From: a virus
Strand: one strand, 5' to 3'
Length of the DNA stretch: 24,656 bases
IMG/VR virus record: IMGVR_UViG_3300028840_006088
Span: 1 to 24,656 of that record
Part shown: positions 7,915 through 15,771 of the stretch, piece by piece
Position numbering within the stretch: position 1 is the stretch's first letter
How the letters are laid out: every line of letters begins with the position of its first letter
Position numbers and translations under genes: made by a program
Notes under the pieces: model-generated
The model's database searches: none
What the model was told of the DNA's origin: nothing
The model's input: the letters and a program-made list of their open reading frames with translations, nothing else

Positions 7915-10900
7915 ACAGATACCCTTTCTCCATAAGGACGGATTGCAAATGAAAATGCCTGAATGTTTGTAGGCTCACCCGCCCTTGTATGTGTGATAAT
8001 TGGTTGCAAAAACGTGTTTCTCGCCTGAAACGGCGGGACATAAACACGAATCACCGGTGCTGGTTGTGTTCTCGTTGTGAGTTCTATTCCGGTTTCCTGG
8101 CCCCACGGTTCGAAACCCCATGGGAAATTTCCCCATCCGGCGAAGCTTATCGATGAATTCCATTCTATTTCACTCGAACCGCCATAGGTTTGGCCGGTAA
8201 AACTGATGGTCGCCTTGGAAATGGAATTGTCTCTCAGGTGTACGCTCATTTGGGCGAAGAGCTTCATGCGACCGACAAGTCCGGCATGAAACGGACTGAG
8301 TTTTACAATTCTTTCAAACCGTTCGTATAGTATGGGCGTATCGGAAACTGCGAGGTTGTTCACAGCCGATACTGTAGCACTGTATTGATTTCCGGCTATA
8401 AGAGAAGGATCGGAGTCGATATAGGTGATAACTGAGTCCTTCACTATCATGTCGCCCTCTTCGGGGACGGCTGTGCTTATCGTGAAGGTTACAGTCAGGC
8501 CGCTGATCGCATCGATCGTAATTGTATGGTTTTGGTCTGCAAAATCAGTTCTATTCTGGACCTTTCTTTCCCGCTGTATTTCGTTGTCGGTGCTGATGTA
8601 ATAAAGTTTGTCGCCGGGTCCAACCACTCCGCCTGTGAAAAGCCTGTCCCAGGTTGTCCACTCCTGAGTCACGATGTTGAAGCAGTATGCTACGGACGCA
8701 CTTGTTTCATTCGGTTTTGTCGTTGTGAGCAGGTAAAGCCTCTCAGTCTCGTAGGCAATGCCCGACGTCTCTGAAGACAGGTTTGTCTGTCCCAAAATAG
8801 GCTGGATCAGCTCCTCAATGCTCTCCCTGCTTACAATCTGGACGGATGATTCTGTGACAAGGCAGACGCCCTGATTCGAAAGAAAGATTACTTGATTGTT
8901 TATCACGTCGGCGCTGTTGGCGGCAACGCATACAACTGTCCCGTCAAGAAGAGTTGCATTGAAATTGTTGGGACTGTCACCTGTGATCCTCCAAACCCCG
9001 TCTTCCTTCAAGAGGATCAGCGAGTCTCTTAGTGCCTTCGATCTCAGTATCTGGGCGTTTTTCGAACCCACGGGAAACCTGTTAACCAGTGGAACCGCTT
9101 CGGGTTCGTTCTCCTTTGAGGCTAAATACGTATGAGGCAAATTTTCGTTGGTTGATGTGACCTGCGTGCCCGAGTCGAAAGCGGTCGGAAATATCGGGCT
9201 GAAGGCTTGGGCGACTGTCGAGTCTGAAGCCCTAAAGCTGATGCCACCGCCGAATCCCTTGGCCTGAAAACGCAACAGGCCGGGTATGTCGTTTATTCCG
9301 CTGACATACTGCCCGTATATCACAGCCGAGCTGTCCCGGTTGACAGCTCTTACAATGGCTTCGGCAGTGTCCCGCAGTCTTACAGACGCGCTTGCATCTT
9401 CGGAAAGATAAAACATGGGATAATCGCCGGCCTGTTCAGTGACTCCCTGTATTTCGCATGAGGTCTCATCCGTCCAGCTTACTGAAGCCCCGCCTTTTGT
9501 AAGGGATATTTCGAACGTGTCGGCTGTTTTGCTCACAACATAATATGTACCCGATGACAAGGTGCCTGTGACATTGCCTATGTAGACTCCGTCTCCGTCT
9601 GCAAATCCGTGTGCGACATAAGTTACCTGCAGGTCCCCGGAGGCGCTGGCGACTGTCGCATACGCTGTGCGGTTTCCCAGTCCGGTCTGTGCGACATACC
9701 TTCTTGTCACCGCATCCACCTTGATTTCAATCCAGTCTGTTGCCGTAATTTTGGTTGTGTCGACAACAGATATGTCAATCAAGTGACGGGTTGTGCAGTT
9801 CGCATAAATTGCATGACCTTTGAAAAAAGTCACATCCTCGCACACAGGGGGCCTGTAGTTGGCCTGCAGCTCACCCTCCCGGCTGTTTTCGTTGGTATAG
9901 AGTTCGGCTCCGAGAAGTATGTCGTCGATGTCGTCATCGAAATAAGCGATACCCGCCGATATTTCGGCGCTTGTAAGTTCACGCTCGGCAACAAGCTTGA
10001 AATCGCTGAATATGCCCACTGATGCGTTTTGCTGTGAAGATCTGTATACCTGATAGAACCATGTGAGGGATGTGGAAATTTCGCTTGGTATGCTCAATTC
10101 GACTCGCACAGGCATAGCATAGGCATAATCAATATCCGAGCCCGAATCATCGCTGTCCGTGTGAGTGAAGGTAAATGTTGTCGTGCTTGCCACCGTTATC
10201 TGATACTGCCCTGCCGGAACAGGGTTTGTTCCATCAGAGTCGACCGGCACCGTAATGTACATTCCGGTCGTGAGCCCGTGGGCCGATGATGTTGTTACTG
10301 TCACCGTGTTCGAGACTCTCGCCCATGAGTTTGTTTCAACAAGAGTGTTTTGTATGGTGGCTATTTGGCTGGGAGCCCCCAATATGAGGTTGTCGTTGGC
10401 ATCCCTGTAGCCAAACAGAGCCCGGTATCCCACCAATCTCGATGCAGTCGTGACAGGAAAGAATGTTGAAAGCGAACCCACAAGAAACCGGGGTGATATA
10501 TCGAGACCCTGCGGAGCACCCGCCTTTACCGTCTGCGAATTGAATGCAGTCATCTTTATCATGCCGTTGTTTGTAGTCATGTAAAGATTTGTATTTGCTT
10601 TCAAATCACGGGAAATCCGTCCGGAACACGATATTGTTTCGCCGGTGATTGCGGATTCGGATCCTGTTTCATTCGGTGCAGTACCTGTATCGGTGTAATA
10701 GCGAAGTTTCGAGTTGTATATCGCTATAAGAGTCGATTGATATGTAAACAGGTTGTTCAGCGTGCCCGATGATGGGTCAAAATACTCATAAAATCCACGC
10801 CGAGACGATACAATGTTGTCGTTCTTCAATACCACATTTTTAGCAATCTCAAGTGATCCATCGGGGACAGTGAAGCTGTTCCGCTCGAGATAGAGCCCCT

Positions 10901-10937
10901 TCATTTTTTTGATTTCAGGAGTCTGGTATTGAGTCAT
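7911..10937 (-). CDS. Tail nozzle / tail tubular protein B-like (gp12-like) protein
   Basis: A beta-rich protein of 1008 residues. Its length, the N-terminal section (KGLYLERNSFTVPDGSLEIA, residues 14-33), the central segment ALRDSLILLKEDGVWRITGD and the following IFLSNQGVCLVTE segment match the style of the large beta-propeller nozzle proteins of short-tailed phages, which close the tail tip and conduct DNA. Two modules (about 210-258 and 430-480) share the pattern AHGLxxGMYI...GQYQITVASTTTFTF, a small beta-fold often found inserted in phage structural proteins and resembling the FCCH-type domain. It overlaps its upstream neighbour by one base (TAATG) and the portal in an ATGA arrangement. 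It follows the adaptor gene directly, as gp12 follows gp11 in T7. The assignment rests on pattern and context. Confidence 0.75.
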   Translation of the reverse strand: MTQYQTPEIKKMKGLYLERNSFTVPDGSLEIAKNVVLKNDNIVSSRRGFYEYFDPSSGTLNNLFTYQSTLIAIYNSKLRYYTDTGTAPNETGSESAITGETISCSGRISRDLKANTNLYMTTNNGMIKMTAFNSQTVKAGAPQGLDISPRFLVGSLSTFFPVTTASRLVGYRALFGYRDANDNLILGAPSQIATIQNTLVETNSWARVSNTVTVTTSSAHGLTTGMYITVPVDSDGTNPVPAGQYQITVASTTTFTFTHTDSDDSGSDIDYAYAMPVRVELSIPSEISTSLTWFYQVYRSSQQNASVGIFSDFKLVAERELTSAEISAGIAYFDDDIDDILLGAELYTNENSREGELQANYRPPVCEDVTFFKGHAIYANCTTRHLIDISVVDTTKITATDWIEIKVDAVTRRYVAQTGLGNRTAYATVASASGDLQVTYVAHGFADGDGVYIGNVTGTLSSGTYYVVSKTADTFEISLTKGGASVSWTDETSCEIQGVTEQAGDYPMFYLSEDASASVRLRDTAEAIVRAVNRDSSAVIYGQYVSGINDIPGLLRFQAKGFGGGISFRASDSTVAQAFSPIFPTAFDSGTQVTSTNENLPHTYLASKENEPEAVPLVNRFPVGSKNAQILRSKALRDSLILLKEDGVWRITGDSPNNFNATLLDGTVVCVAANSADVINNQVIFLSNQGVCLVTESSVQIVSRESIEELIQPILGQTNLSSETSGIAYETERLYLLTTTKPNETSASVAYCFNIVTQEWTTWDRLFTGGVVGPGDKLYYISTDNEIQRERKVQNRTDFADQNHTITIDAISGLTVTFTISTAVPEEGDMIVKDSVITYIDSDPSLIAGNQYSATVSAVNNLAVSDTPILYERFERIVKLSPFHAGLVGRMKLFAQMSVHLRDNSISKATISFTGQTYGGSSEIEWNSSISFAGWGNFPWGFEPWGQETGIELTTRTQPAPVIRVYVPPFQARNTFLQPIITHTRAGEPTNIQAFSFAIRPYGERVSV

Positions 10938-11875
10938 TAGACGCCCCCGTAAAGCCAGCGGCGCTGCTGAAATCTTCCGCCCCTGACAAGGCTGTGCCGG
11001 TTTATGCAGACTTTCGGCTCGCCCTCGTTTCTGGGTTCCAGAAGCTTCAGAAGCTCCTCCTTTTCCATGGCCACATCCTGATTCAACGCGACTGCACCCT
11101 GATCATCTCCGATCGACTTAAGCACTCTTTGGGCTGCACATGTTTCAATGTATGGCGAACATTCATCGGGTATCATCGTTATCACGGGTGCGAATCCGGC
11201 AAGTGCAATGTAATCTCCGGCGGCAAGAGAAGATGGTATGTCTGAGGCATCAAACGTCAGGGTCGTCCCGCTTACGTTTGTACAGGTTTTATCGAAATCG
11301 TAAATCTGATTTCCGGATTTTCCCTGAACGAAGTCAATGACTGCTCCAGTCGTTATGTCCCCAACGGACTCGACTTCTACGCTTGGGCTCGATACGCTGG
11401 TCACCTTCGCCGCATTGGCAAGTTTCACTAGATAGGAAGGTCTCATCTTGAACCATATCTGAAGAGACTCACCGGAGGAATAGCTGCTTCCAACCTCGGG
11501 TACAAGCCGTATCTGATCGCCCCGGAATGTGTGGCCCCAGCTCAGTGCAGTGTCGTTGAAAAGATGAATGTCCTCCGGAGCAATGTACGGACAGTTTCGC
11601 GGTGTTCCGCTCGAATCCTGAATTTTCAGGTCACGAATGGTTCTTCCGATGGCACGGTAGGGAATGGCGTACGAACTCTGTCCCGCAACAAGTGAAGTCA
11701 GGGTCTGAGTGACAAAAAACTCGCCGTTCACGCTGTCGACAAGAGGAACAGCCTTGATTTTGATGACATCGTCAATCAAATCCAATATGCCGTCGTCATC
11801 GACGGTGACCTGATTCGTCGACACTAAAGCCCTTCTTTTTGTCCCCGCAAGTATTCTGTCAGCTGTCACAGCCAT
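10937..11875 (-). CDS. Head-to-tail adaptor (gp11 / tail tubular A-like) protein
   Basis: A protein of 312 residues starting at ATG 11873-11875, with GAGGT upstream. The N-terminal helical segment VDDDGILDLIDDVIKIKAVP (residues 25-44), followed by a beta region with FFVTQ, is typical of the adaptor family bridging portal and nozzle in podoviruses. The central part, roughly residues 90-240, is beta-rich and probably an inserted domain. The C-terminus is helical and ends in basic and aromatic residues (GGRFQQRRWLYGGV). It sits immediately upstream of the nozzle gene, the usual gp11-gp12 order. Absence of a tail-tube or tape-measure gene nearby supports a short tail. An alternative is a minor structural protein of unknown role. 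Confidence 0.68.
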   Translation of the reverse strand: MAVTADRILAGTKRRALVSTNQVTVDDDGILDLIDDVIKIKAVPLVDSVNGEFFVTQTLTSLVAGQSSYAIPYRAIGRTIRDLKIQDSSGTPRNCPYIAPEDIHLFNDTALSWGHTFRGDQIRLVPEVGSSYSSGESLQIWFKMRPSYLVKLANAAKVTSVSSPSVEVESVGDITTGAVIDFVQGKSGNQIYDFDKTCTNVSGTTLTFDASDIPSSLAAGDYIALAGFAPVITMIPDECSPYIETCAAQRVLKSIGDDQGAVALNQDVAMEKEELLKLLEPRNEGEPKVCINRHSLVRGGRFQQRRWLYGGV

Positions 11876-11878
11876 GAG

Positions 11879-12196
11879 CTACCTCTTTTTCCTGGGTTTC
11901 CTTTTGACTTTCGCCTCTGTGACCGGTGCGGTCTTGGGGATGATTCTGGGTTTCTGCTTGGATTCCTTGGGTTCTTTCTTTTTCTGAAAAAATCCCTGAA
12001 CAATTTTTTTCAAATCATCACCGGAAACATCCTTTTTAAGGCTCTTATCGACCTTTTTTTCTTTCTGGCTTTTCGCCTTCACCTTTGGGGGCTCCGGCTT
12101 TTCGCCCGAACCCTTTTTGTACTCGTTGTATTCGATCTTATACATGGAGCTGATAAGGTTTCTCAGCGCACTTTTCTTTGATTCTGTTTCGCTCAT
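11879..12196 (-). CDS. Small Lys-rich protein in the tail gene cluster
   Basis: A protein of 105 residues if started at ATG 12194-12196; a TTG one codon upstream (12197-12199) is also possible. A GGGGGA Shine-Dalgarno lies just upstream, which makes the ATG the better choice. About a third of residues are lysine or arginine, with clusters such as KSQKEKKVDKSLKK and a C-terminal KVKRKPRKKR. No cysteines, membrane segment or catalytic motif are visible. It lies between a beta-rich virion protein and the adaptor with tight spacing (3 nt to the adaptor). Such a basic, disordered protein could bind DNA or the inner face of the tail, but the function is unknown. Confidence 0.65.
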   Translation of the reverse strand: MSETESKKSALRNLISSMYKIEYNEYKKGSGEKPEPPKVKAKSQKEKKVDKSLKKDVSGDDLKKIVQGFFQKKKEPKESKQKPRIIPKTAPVTEAKVKRKPRKKR

Positions 12197-12205
12197 CAAT
12201 TCCCC

Positions 12206-13360
12206 CTACATGCTATCCGCCAAAAGAATGTCAAATCGTGCTGTCACACCAGTGTTGTTTGCCGAACACGATGTTATCCTGACGGAGATATCCGATTTTT
12301 CTGAAAAAGGCTCTCCGCCGTATATCTTCTCACTGTATTTGGATGTGTTCGACGCGGTGAATGTTCTGACCAGTCTCGGGGATGCCCCGAATTCCCTATA
12401 CCAGACCGATCCGTTTACAACCGACGTGATCGCCCTGTCGACCTCCACCGTGAAATCTTTCATGTATCCGTTTTTGCCGGCAGGTATCGTAAAACAACCG
12501 ATCTGGGTTTGGTTCGTTCCGGCTGGGACCTTGCAGAAAATATTGGCGGTCGTAGTTTTATGGGCGACGGAAAGTACCCCGGCGTTGAATGCCTGATTCG
12601 AACTCCCCGAAGTCAACACCTTTAAGCGATTGACTCTTGTGTAGGTATTGACAGAGTCAACAAGGTTCGTGCCGTCGAGCGTAATATCCTCGTTTTGTTC
12701 CTCATAGTTTGCATCAAGCCCGAAAATTCTGACTGTTCTGGCACCGGTCCCCCCGCTGGCATCATTTGCATCGGATGATGCAACTGTAACGAGTTCCGCC
12801 GACCCTGTCGGGAATCCCGTATAGAGGCCACCGCCCTCCCACACATCTTCTGGCACTGTGGCTGTATCGATATCCGAGTTTTTCCCAAATTTGTTGGTGA
12901 TGCTGTAGCCGGACCTGAGCCCCTCGACAATCTCCGTTTCAGCATCAAATGATCTTACTGCAATGGCATCACAGTCCTGTCCCAAAGCAGTGTTGTAGGG
13001 GGACACGATATTTTGATGAGCACCCACAAAAGTGTTTATGTGGAAACTGGTTTGATTTGTCGATCCGTTGACATACTGCACCCGAAAATAGGGCCGGTTG
13101 ATTGTCTGCCTGTGCGCGGGTTCGTCAACTCCCCCCGTTACGTCGTAGGTGGTTTCATAATCGACGGTGCTTTCATCGGTCGAAAACTGAAGCTTCAGCG
13201 TGCCGTCTACGTTCGACTTTGCAGCGACAATGACCGAGATATAGCAGCTCACATCGACCCAGTTCCCGGTAAAGGTTTGAGCTGCGGTCAAAACCCTTGA
13301 CGTGCTGTTGTTGGCCAACTTTCTTGATTCGTTTCCCCCGAAGGGCACGTTGTAGTACAT
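12206..13360 (-). CDS. Beta-rich virion protein next to the tail fibre
   Basis: A protein of 384 residues starting at ATG 13358-13360, with AGGGG 5 nt upstream. It is Asn, Thr, Ser and Val-rich and predicted nearly all beta. The first 115 or so residues resemble a small jelly-roll or Ig-like unit with FRVQYVNGSTNQTSFHINTF near the end. The middle contains EDVWEGGGLYTGFP and GTGARTVRIFGLDANYEEQN, motifs I recall from conserved hypothetical structural proteins of environmental podoviruses; this is from memory. Between fibre and adaptor, it is a likely tail or virion surface protein. The partial gene at the left edge may start with a similar beta unit, but too little of it is visible to compare. 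Confidence 0.7.
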   Translation of the reverse strand: MYYNVPFGGNESRKLANNSTSRVLTAAQTFTGNWVDVSCYISVIVAAKSNVDGTLKLQFSTDESTVDYETTYDVTGGVDEPAHRQTINRPYFRVQYVNGSTNQTSFHINTFVGAHQNIVSPYNTALGQDCDAIAVRSFDAETEIVEGLRSGYSITNKFGKNSDIDTATVPEDVWEGGGLYTGFPTGSAELVTVASSDANDASGGTGARTVRIFGLDANYEEQNEDITLDGTNLVDSVNTYTRVNRLKVLTSGSSNQAFNAGVLSVAHKTTTANIFCKVPAGTNQTQIGCFTIPAGKNGYMKDFTVEVDRAITSVVNGSVWYREFGASPRLVRTFTASNTSKYSEKIYGGEPFSEKSDISVRITSCSANNTGVTARFDILLADSM

Positions 13361-13371
13361 GTATTCCCCTC

Positions 13372-15708
13372 TTATTTAGGTTTGTTCGGATCTTCCTGAT
13401 CCGGTTCCAAAATCGGCCTGCCGTTTTCGTCGGTCCAGTTGGTTGCCTTTATGTGATCATCGTCCCTCTCACCTATCACCATCCAGGATATTCTGTCGGT
13501 CGATGCCGGATCTTGAGATTCAATTGTCAGCACCGTTGCAAGATCGACTATCGCCACCGAGGATTTAACCGGCGTAAACCCAGATTCATTTGACGTCATG
13601 CTGATTCTGTTGGTCAAAAGCCTTCTGAGGGTTCCGTTGGTCATCTTGAAATGAGAGTCCAAATCAATCTCAGCTCTTCCATTCACCAAATTGACTCTGC
13701 CCCGGTAAATAAGATCACAATAGGGGCCTTCGATAAATGAGTGAACTAGATGATGGGTCGATTTTTTGTTTATGAGCGGATGTTTTATTCGGAACGAACC
13801 CGAACCCTTTGAAAGCGCCCCGACAACCTCGACATTACTTGAAGAGTCAAGTCTAAGGTTTGCATATGTCCCTGGAAGATCGGAATCGTAGACAACGTCG
13901 CCGGCACTCGCCGCACTGTTGTTGAAAATCGAGAGCTTGCCGTCACCCCCCAGGTTGAAACCAAACGAATATCCCGATTCAATTGCAAGAAATTCATTGT
14001 TTCCGCTTGCATTCGGCTCTACGTTGCTGCCGATCACGTTGCCACCGCCGGGAGATACTCCGGTAGTGACATTGAACCGCTGAGCGCTCCCGCCGGGCTC
14101 GACCTCGAAGATTGTGTTCGCATCAGATATGCCTACACCGACATACTGGCTGTCGTTGATCGTCATTGCCGTGGTTGCGTCTGTCGCGAATGACATTGTA
14201 TCGGTCGTATGATTATACGTGATCAGTCCCTTTTCGACTCCGCTTCCAGACAAACCGAAAAGTATGCTTTGCGTGCTCCCGTAATAAAACTGTGTAGAGC
14301 TTAACCCACCCAGATCCATGCTGGTAATGTGCCATGAGCTGCCATCGCAAAAGACTGTGACATACGAGTATCTTTTAGGCAGCATAATCGTTGCCTGACC
14401 GTCGATTGTCTCAGCACCTTCTCCGTCAAGTATCACAGAAAAGTTGCTGCTGTCAGATTTTCGCACTGTGATGTAGCGTCCGTCGTTGTCGGAGGCGGTC
14501 GGAAGCGTGATCGTCCTGTTGGCAGTCAATGTTGTGGCCATATTGATTATGTCGTAGCCGTCTGTATCCGTAATTGTGTAGTTGGCATCTCCGGGATTGT
14601 GATCCCGATCGACACAAACGGGGACATAAGTCGTGATCGTGCCAGTCACCGTTGATGATGCGACAGGAACCGCAGTTGCAGAACCCCATTTGAGACCAGT
14701 TGACTGGGTCGAGTCGGCTTCGAGGAACTGGCCGTTCGTCCCTACGGCAAGCCTGACATGATTGGTTCCGTCAAAGACAAGCACATCTCCCTTTGTCGTT
14801 CCGGGAGCCAAGGCATCGAAGGCGGCAGTCTTTGCAGTTTGACCCGTTCCTCCGTTTGCGATCGGAAGCGCGCCCGTCACCTGAGAAGTAAGGTCCAGTG
14901 ACCCGCCGATATTTGCGAGGTCAAAATTTGCCTCGGCAGCGTCGATCGTGGGATTTCCTGAAACACCATTCCCGTTTGTTATCGAAATTTTGGTTGATCC
15001 GGCTGTAATGGTTCGAAATGTCCACGTATCCGAAGCCGTCCTCGTTGACAACCCTGTGCTTGCGGAAGCTGCAAGAGCTGTCAGGTCCGCATCAAGCGGC
15101 TGCTTGTTGTCCAGCTGTGTTTGTATTGCACTTGTCACACCGTTGACATACCCGATTTCAGCGGAAGTGGTGGTTGCAACAGCAACATTGCCGGATACAT
15201 CAGACACCAAGGCCCTTGATGCCGTCAATCCACCAAGATCCCCGGCAGTGAGACCGGGCTTCAATCTCCCCGCAACCTTCCAGTCGGTCGCTGAAGAGTC
15301 ATAGATCAGTATGACTGATTCCTTGTTTGTGGTAAGCGTCGTATTCGCAGCACCTTCGATGGTCTCTGTTCCATCGGGTGTTATCGTTACTGTATTTGTA
15401 GCTGCATCGCCAGTCTCATCGTAAATGATAAAAACCTGCTTGTTCGCCCCTGCAGGCAGATTGACAGCAACCGCACCCGCAACGGCAAGTTTGGTTGTCA
15501 CGACACAATCGGTGGTTGCCACAGTCACCGGGGTTGTTGTCGCCTGTCTTATTGCGAATTTTTGGAACGTCGTACATTGCGCCCCATCGGCCAGGGCTTG
15601 GAGGAAAGTGTTCAGCGCGGCCCAGTTTACTTCGCCAGAGTCCGGAATCGAATATGATGCAGCTGTAACGTTTGTCGCTCCGCCAGGCCAGGTCTTGCTG
15701 GTCGCCAT
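13372..15708 (-). CDS. Tail fibre protein
   Basis: A protein of 778 residues, rich in Thr, Ser, Gly, Ala and Asp and nearly all beta. Fibres of this kind form trimers that bind the host surface. Residues 280-291 (ALPIANGGTGQT) carry the GGTGxT motif common in tail fibres. Two related modules (about 104-146 and 422-462) share a TVTIxxxGxETIxG core ending in DWKV or SWHI. The last 145 residues (634-778) form a distinct end domain with GSFRIKHPL, HSFIEGPYCDLIYRGRV and ISWMVIGERDDDH, which I recall as a conserved C-terminal domain of many environmental phage fibres. The start ATG has GGAGG 6 nt upstream. The gene follows the terminator-like hairpin after the capsid gene. Confidence 0.82.
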   Translation of the reverse strand: MATSKTWPGGATNVTAASYSIPDSGEVNWAALNTFLQALADGAQCTTFQKFAIRQATTTPVTVATTDCVVTTKLAVAGAVAVNLPAGANKQVFIIYDETGDAATNTVTITPDGTETIEGAANTTLTTNKESVILIYDSSATDWKVAGRLKPGLTAGDLGGLTASRALVSDVSGNVAVATTTSAEIGYVNGVTSAIQTQLDNKQPLDADLTALAASASTGLSTRTASDTWTFRTITAGSTKISITNGNGVSGNPTIDAAEANFDLANIGGSLDLTSQVTGALPIANGGTGQTAKTAAFDALAPGTTKGDVLVFDGTNHVRLAVGTNGQFLEADSTQSTGLKWGSATAVPVASSTVTGTITTYVPVCVDRDHNPGDANYTITDTDGYDIINMATTLTANRTITLPTASDNDGRYITVRKSDSSNFSVILDGEGAETIDGQATIMLPKRYSYVTVFCDGSSWHITSMDLGGLSSTQFYYGSTQSILFGLSGSGVEKGLITYNHTTDTMSFATDATTAMTINDSQYVGVGISDANTIFEVEPGGSAQRFNVTTGVSPGGGNVIGSNVEPNASGNNEFLAIESGYSFGFNLGGDGKLSIFNNSAASAGDVVYDSDLPGTYANLRLDSSSNVEVVGALSKGSGSFRIKHPLINKKSTHHLVHSFIEGPYCDLIYRGRVNLVNGRAEIDLDSHFKMTNGTLRRLLTNRISMTSNESGFTPVKSSVAIVDLATVLTIESQDPASTDRISWMVIGERDDDHIKATNWTDENGRPILEPDQEDPNKPK

Positions 15709-15771
15709 CTTTGTCCTCCAATTAAAATGGGGAGGGGATCGCCCCCCCCCGTGACATCATGAGCCAAGCAC
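15709..15771 (-). other. Intergenic region between capsid and fibre genes
   Basis: This 63-nt gap separates the major capsid stop from the tail fibre start. It holds a strong GC hairpin plus the fibre ribosome-binding site (GGAGG 6 nt before the fibre ATG). It is the only gap in the structural block with a clear terminator-like element. Confidence 0.8.
15722..15750 (-). terminator. Intrinsic terminator-like hairpin after the capsid gene
   Basis: On the minus strand, nine Gs (15742-15750) pair with CCCCTCCCC (15729-15737) across the 4-nt loop CGAT. This gives a 9-bp stem with one G-U pair. It is followed by ATTTTAAT, a short U-rich tract, which is the layout of an intrinsic terminator. It lies 21 nt after the capsid stop and before the fibre start. 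The U-tract is short and broken, so partial termination is likely, which would raise capsid mRNA relative to distal genes. The G9 run makes local sequence errors possible. Confidence 0.75.
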
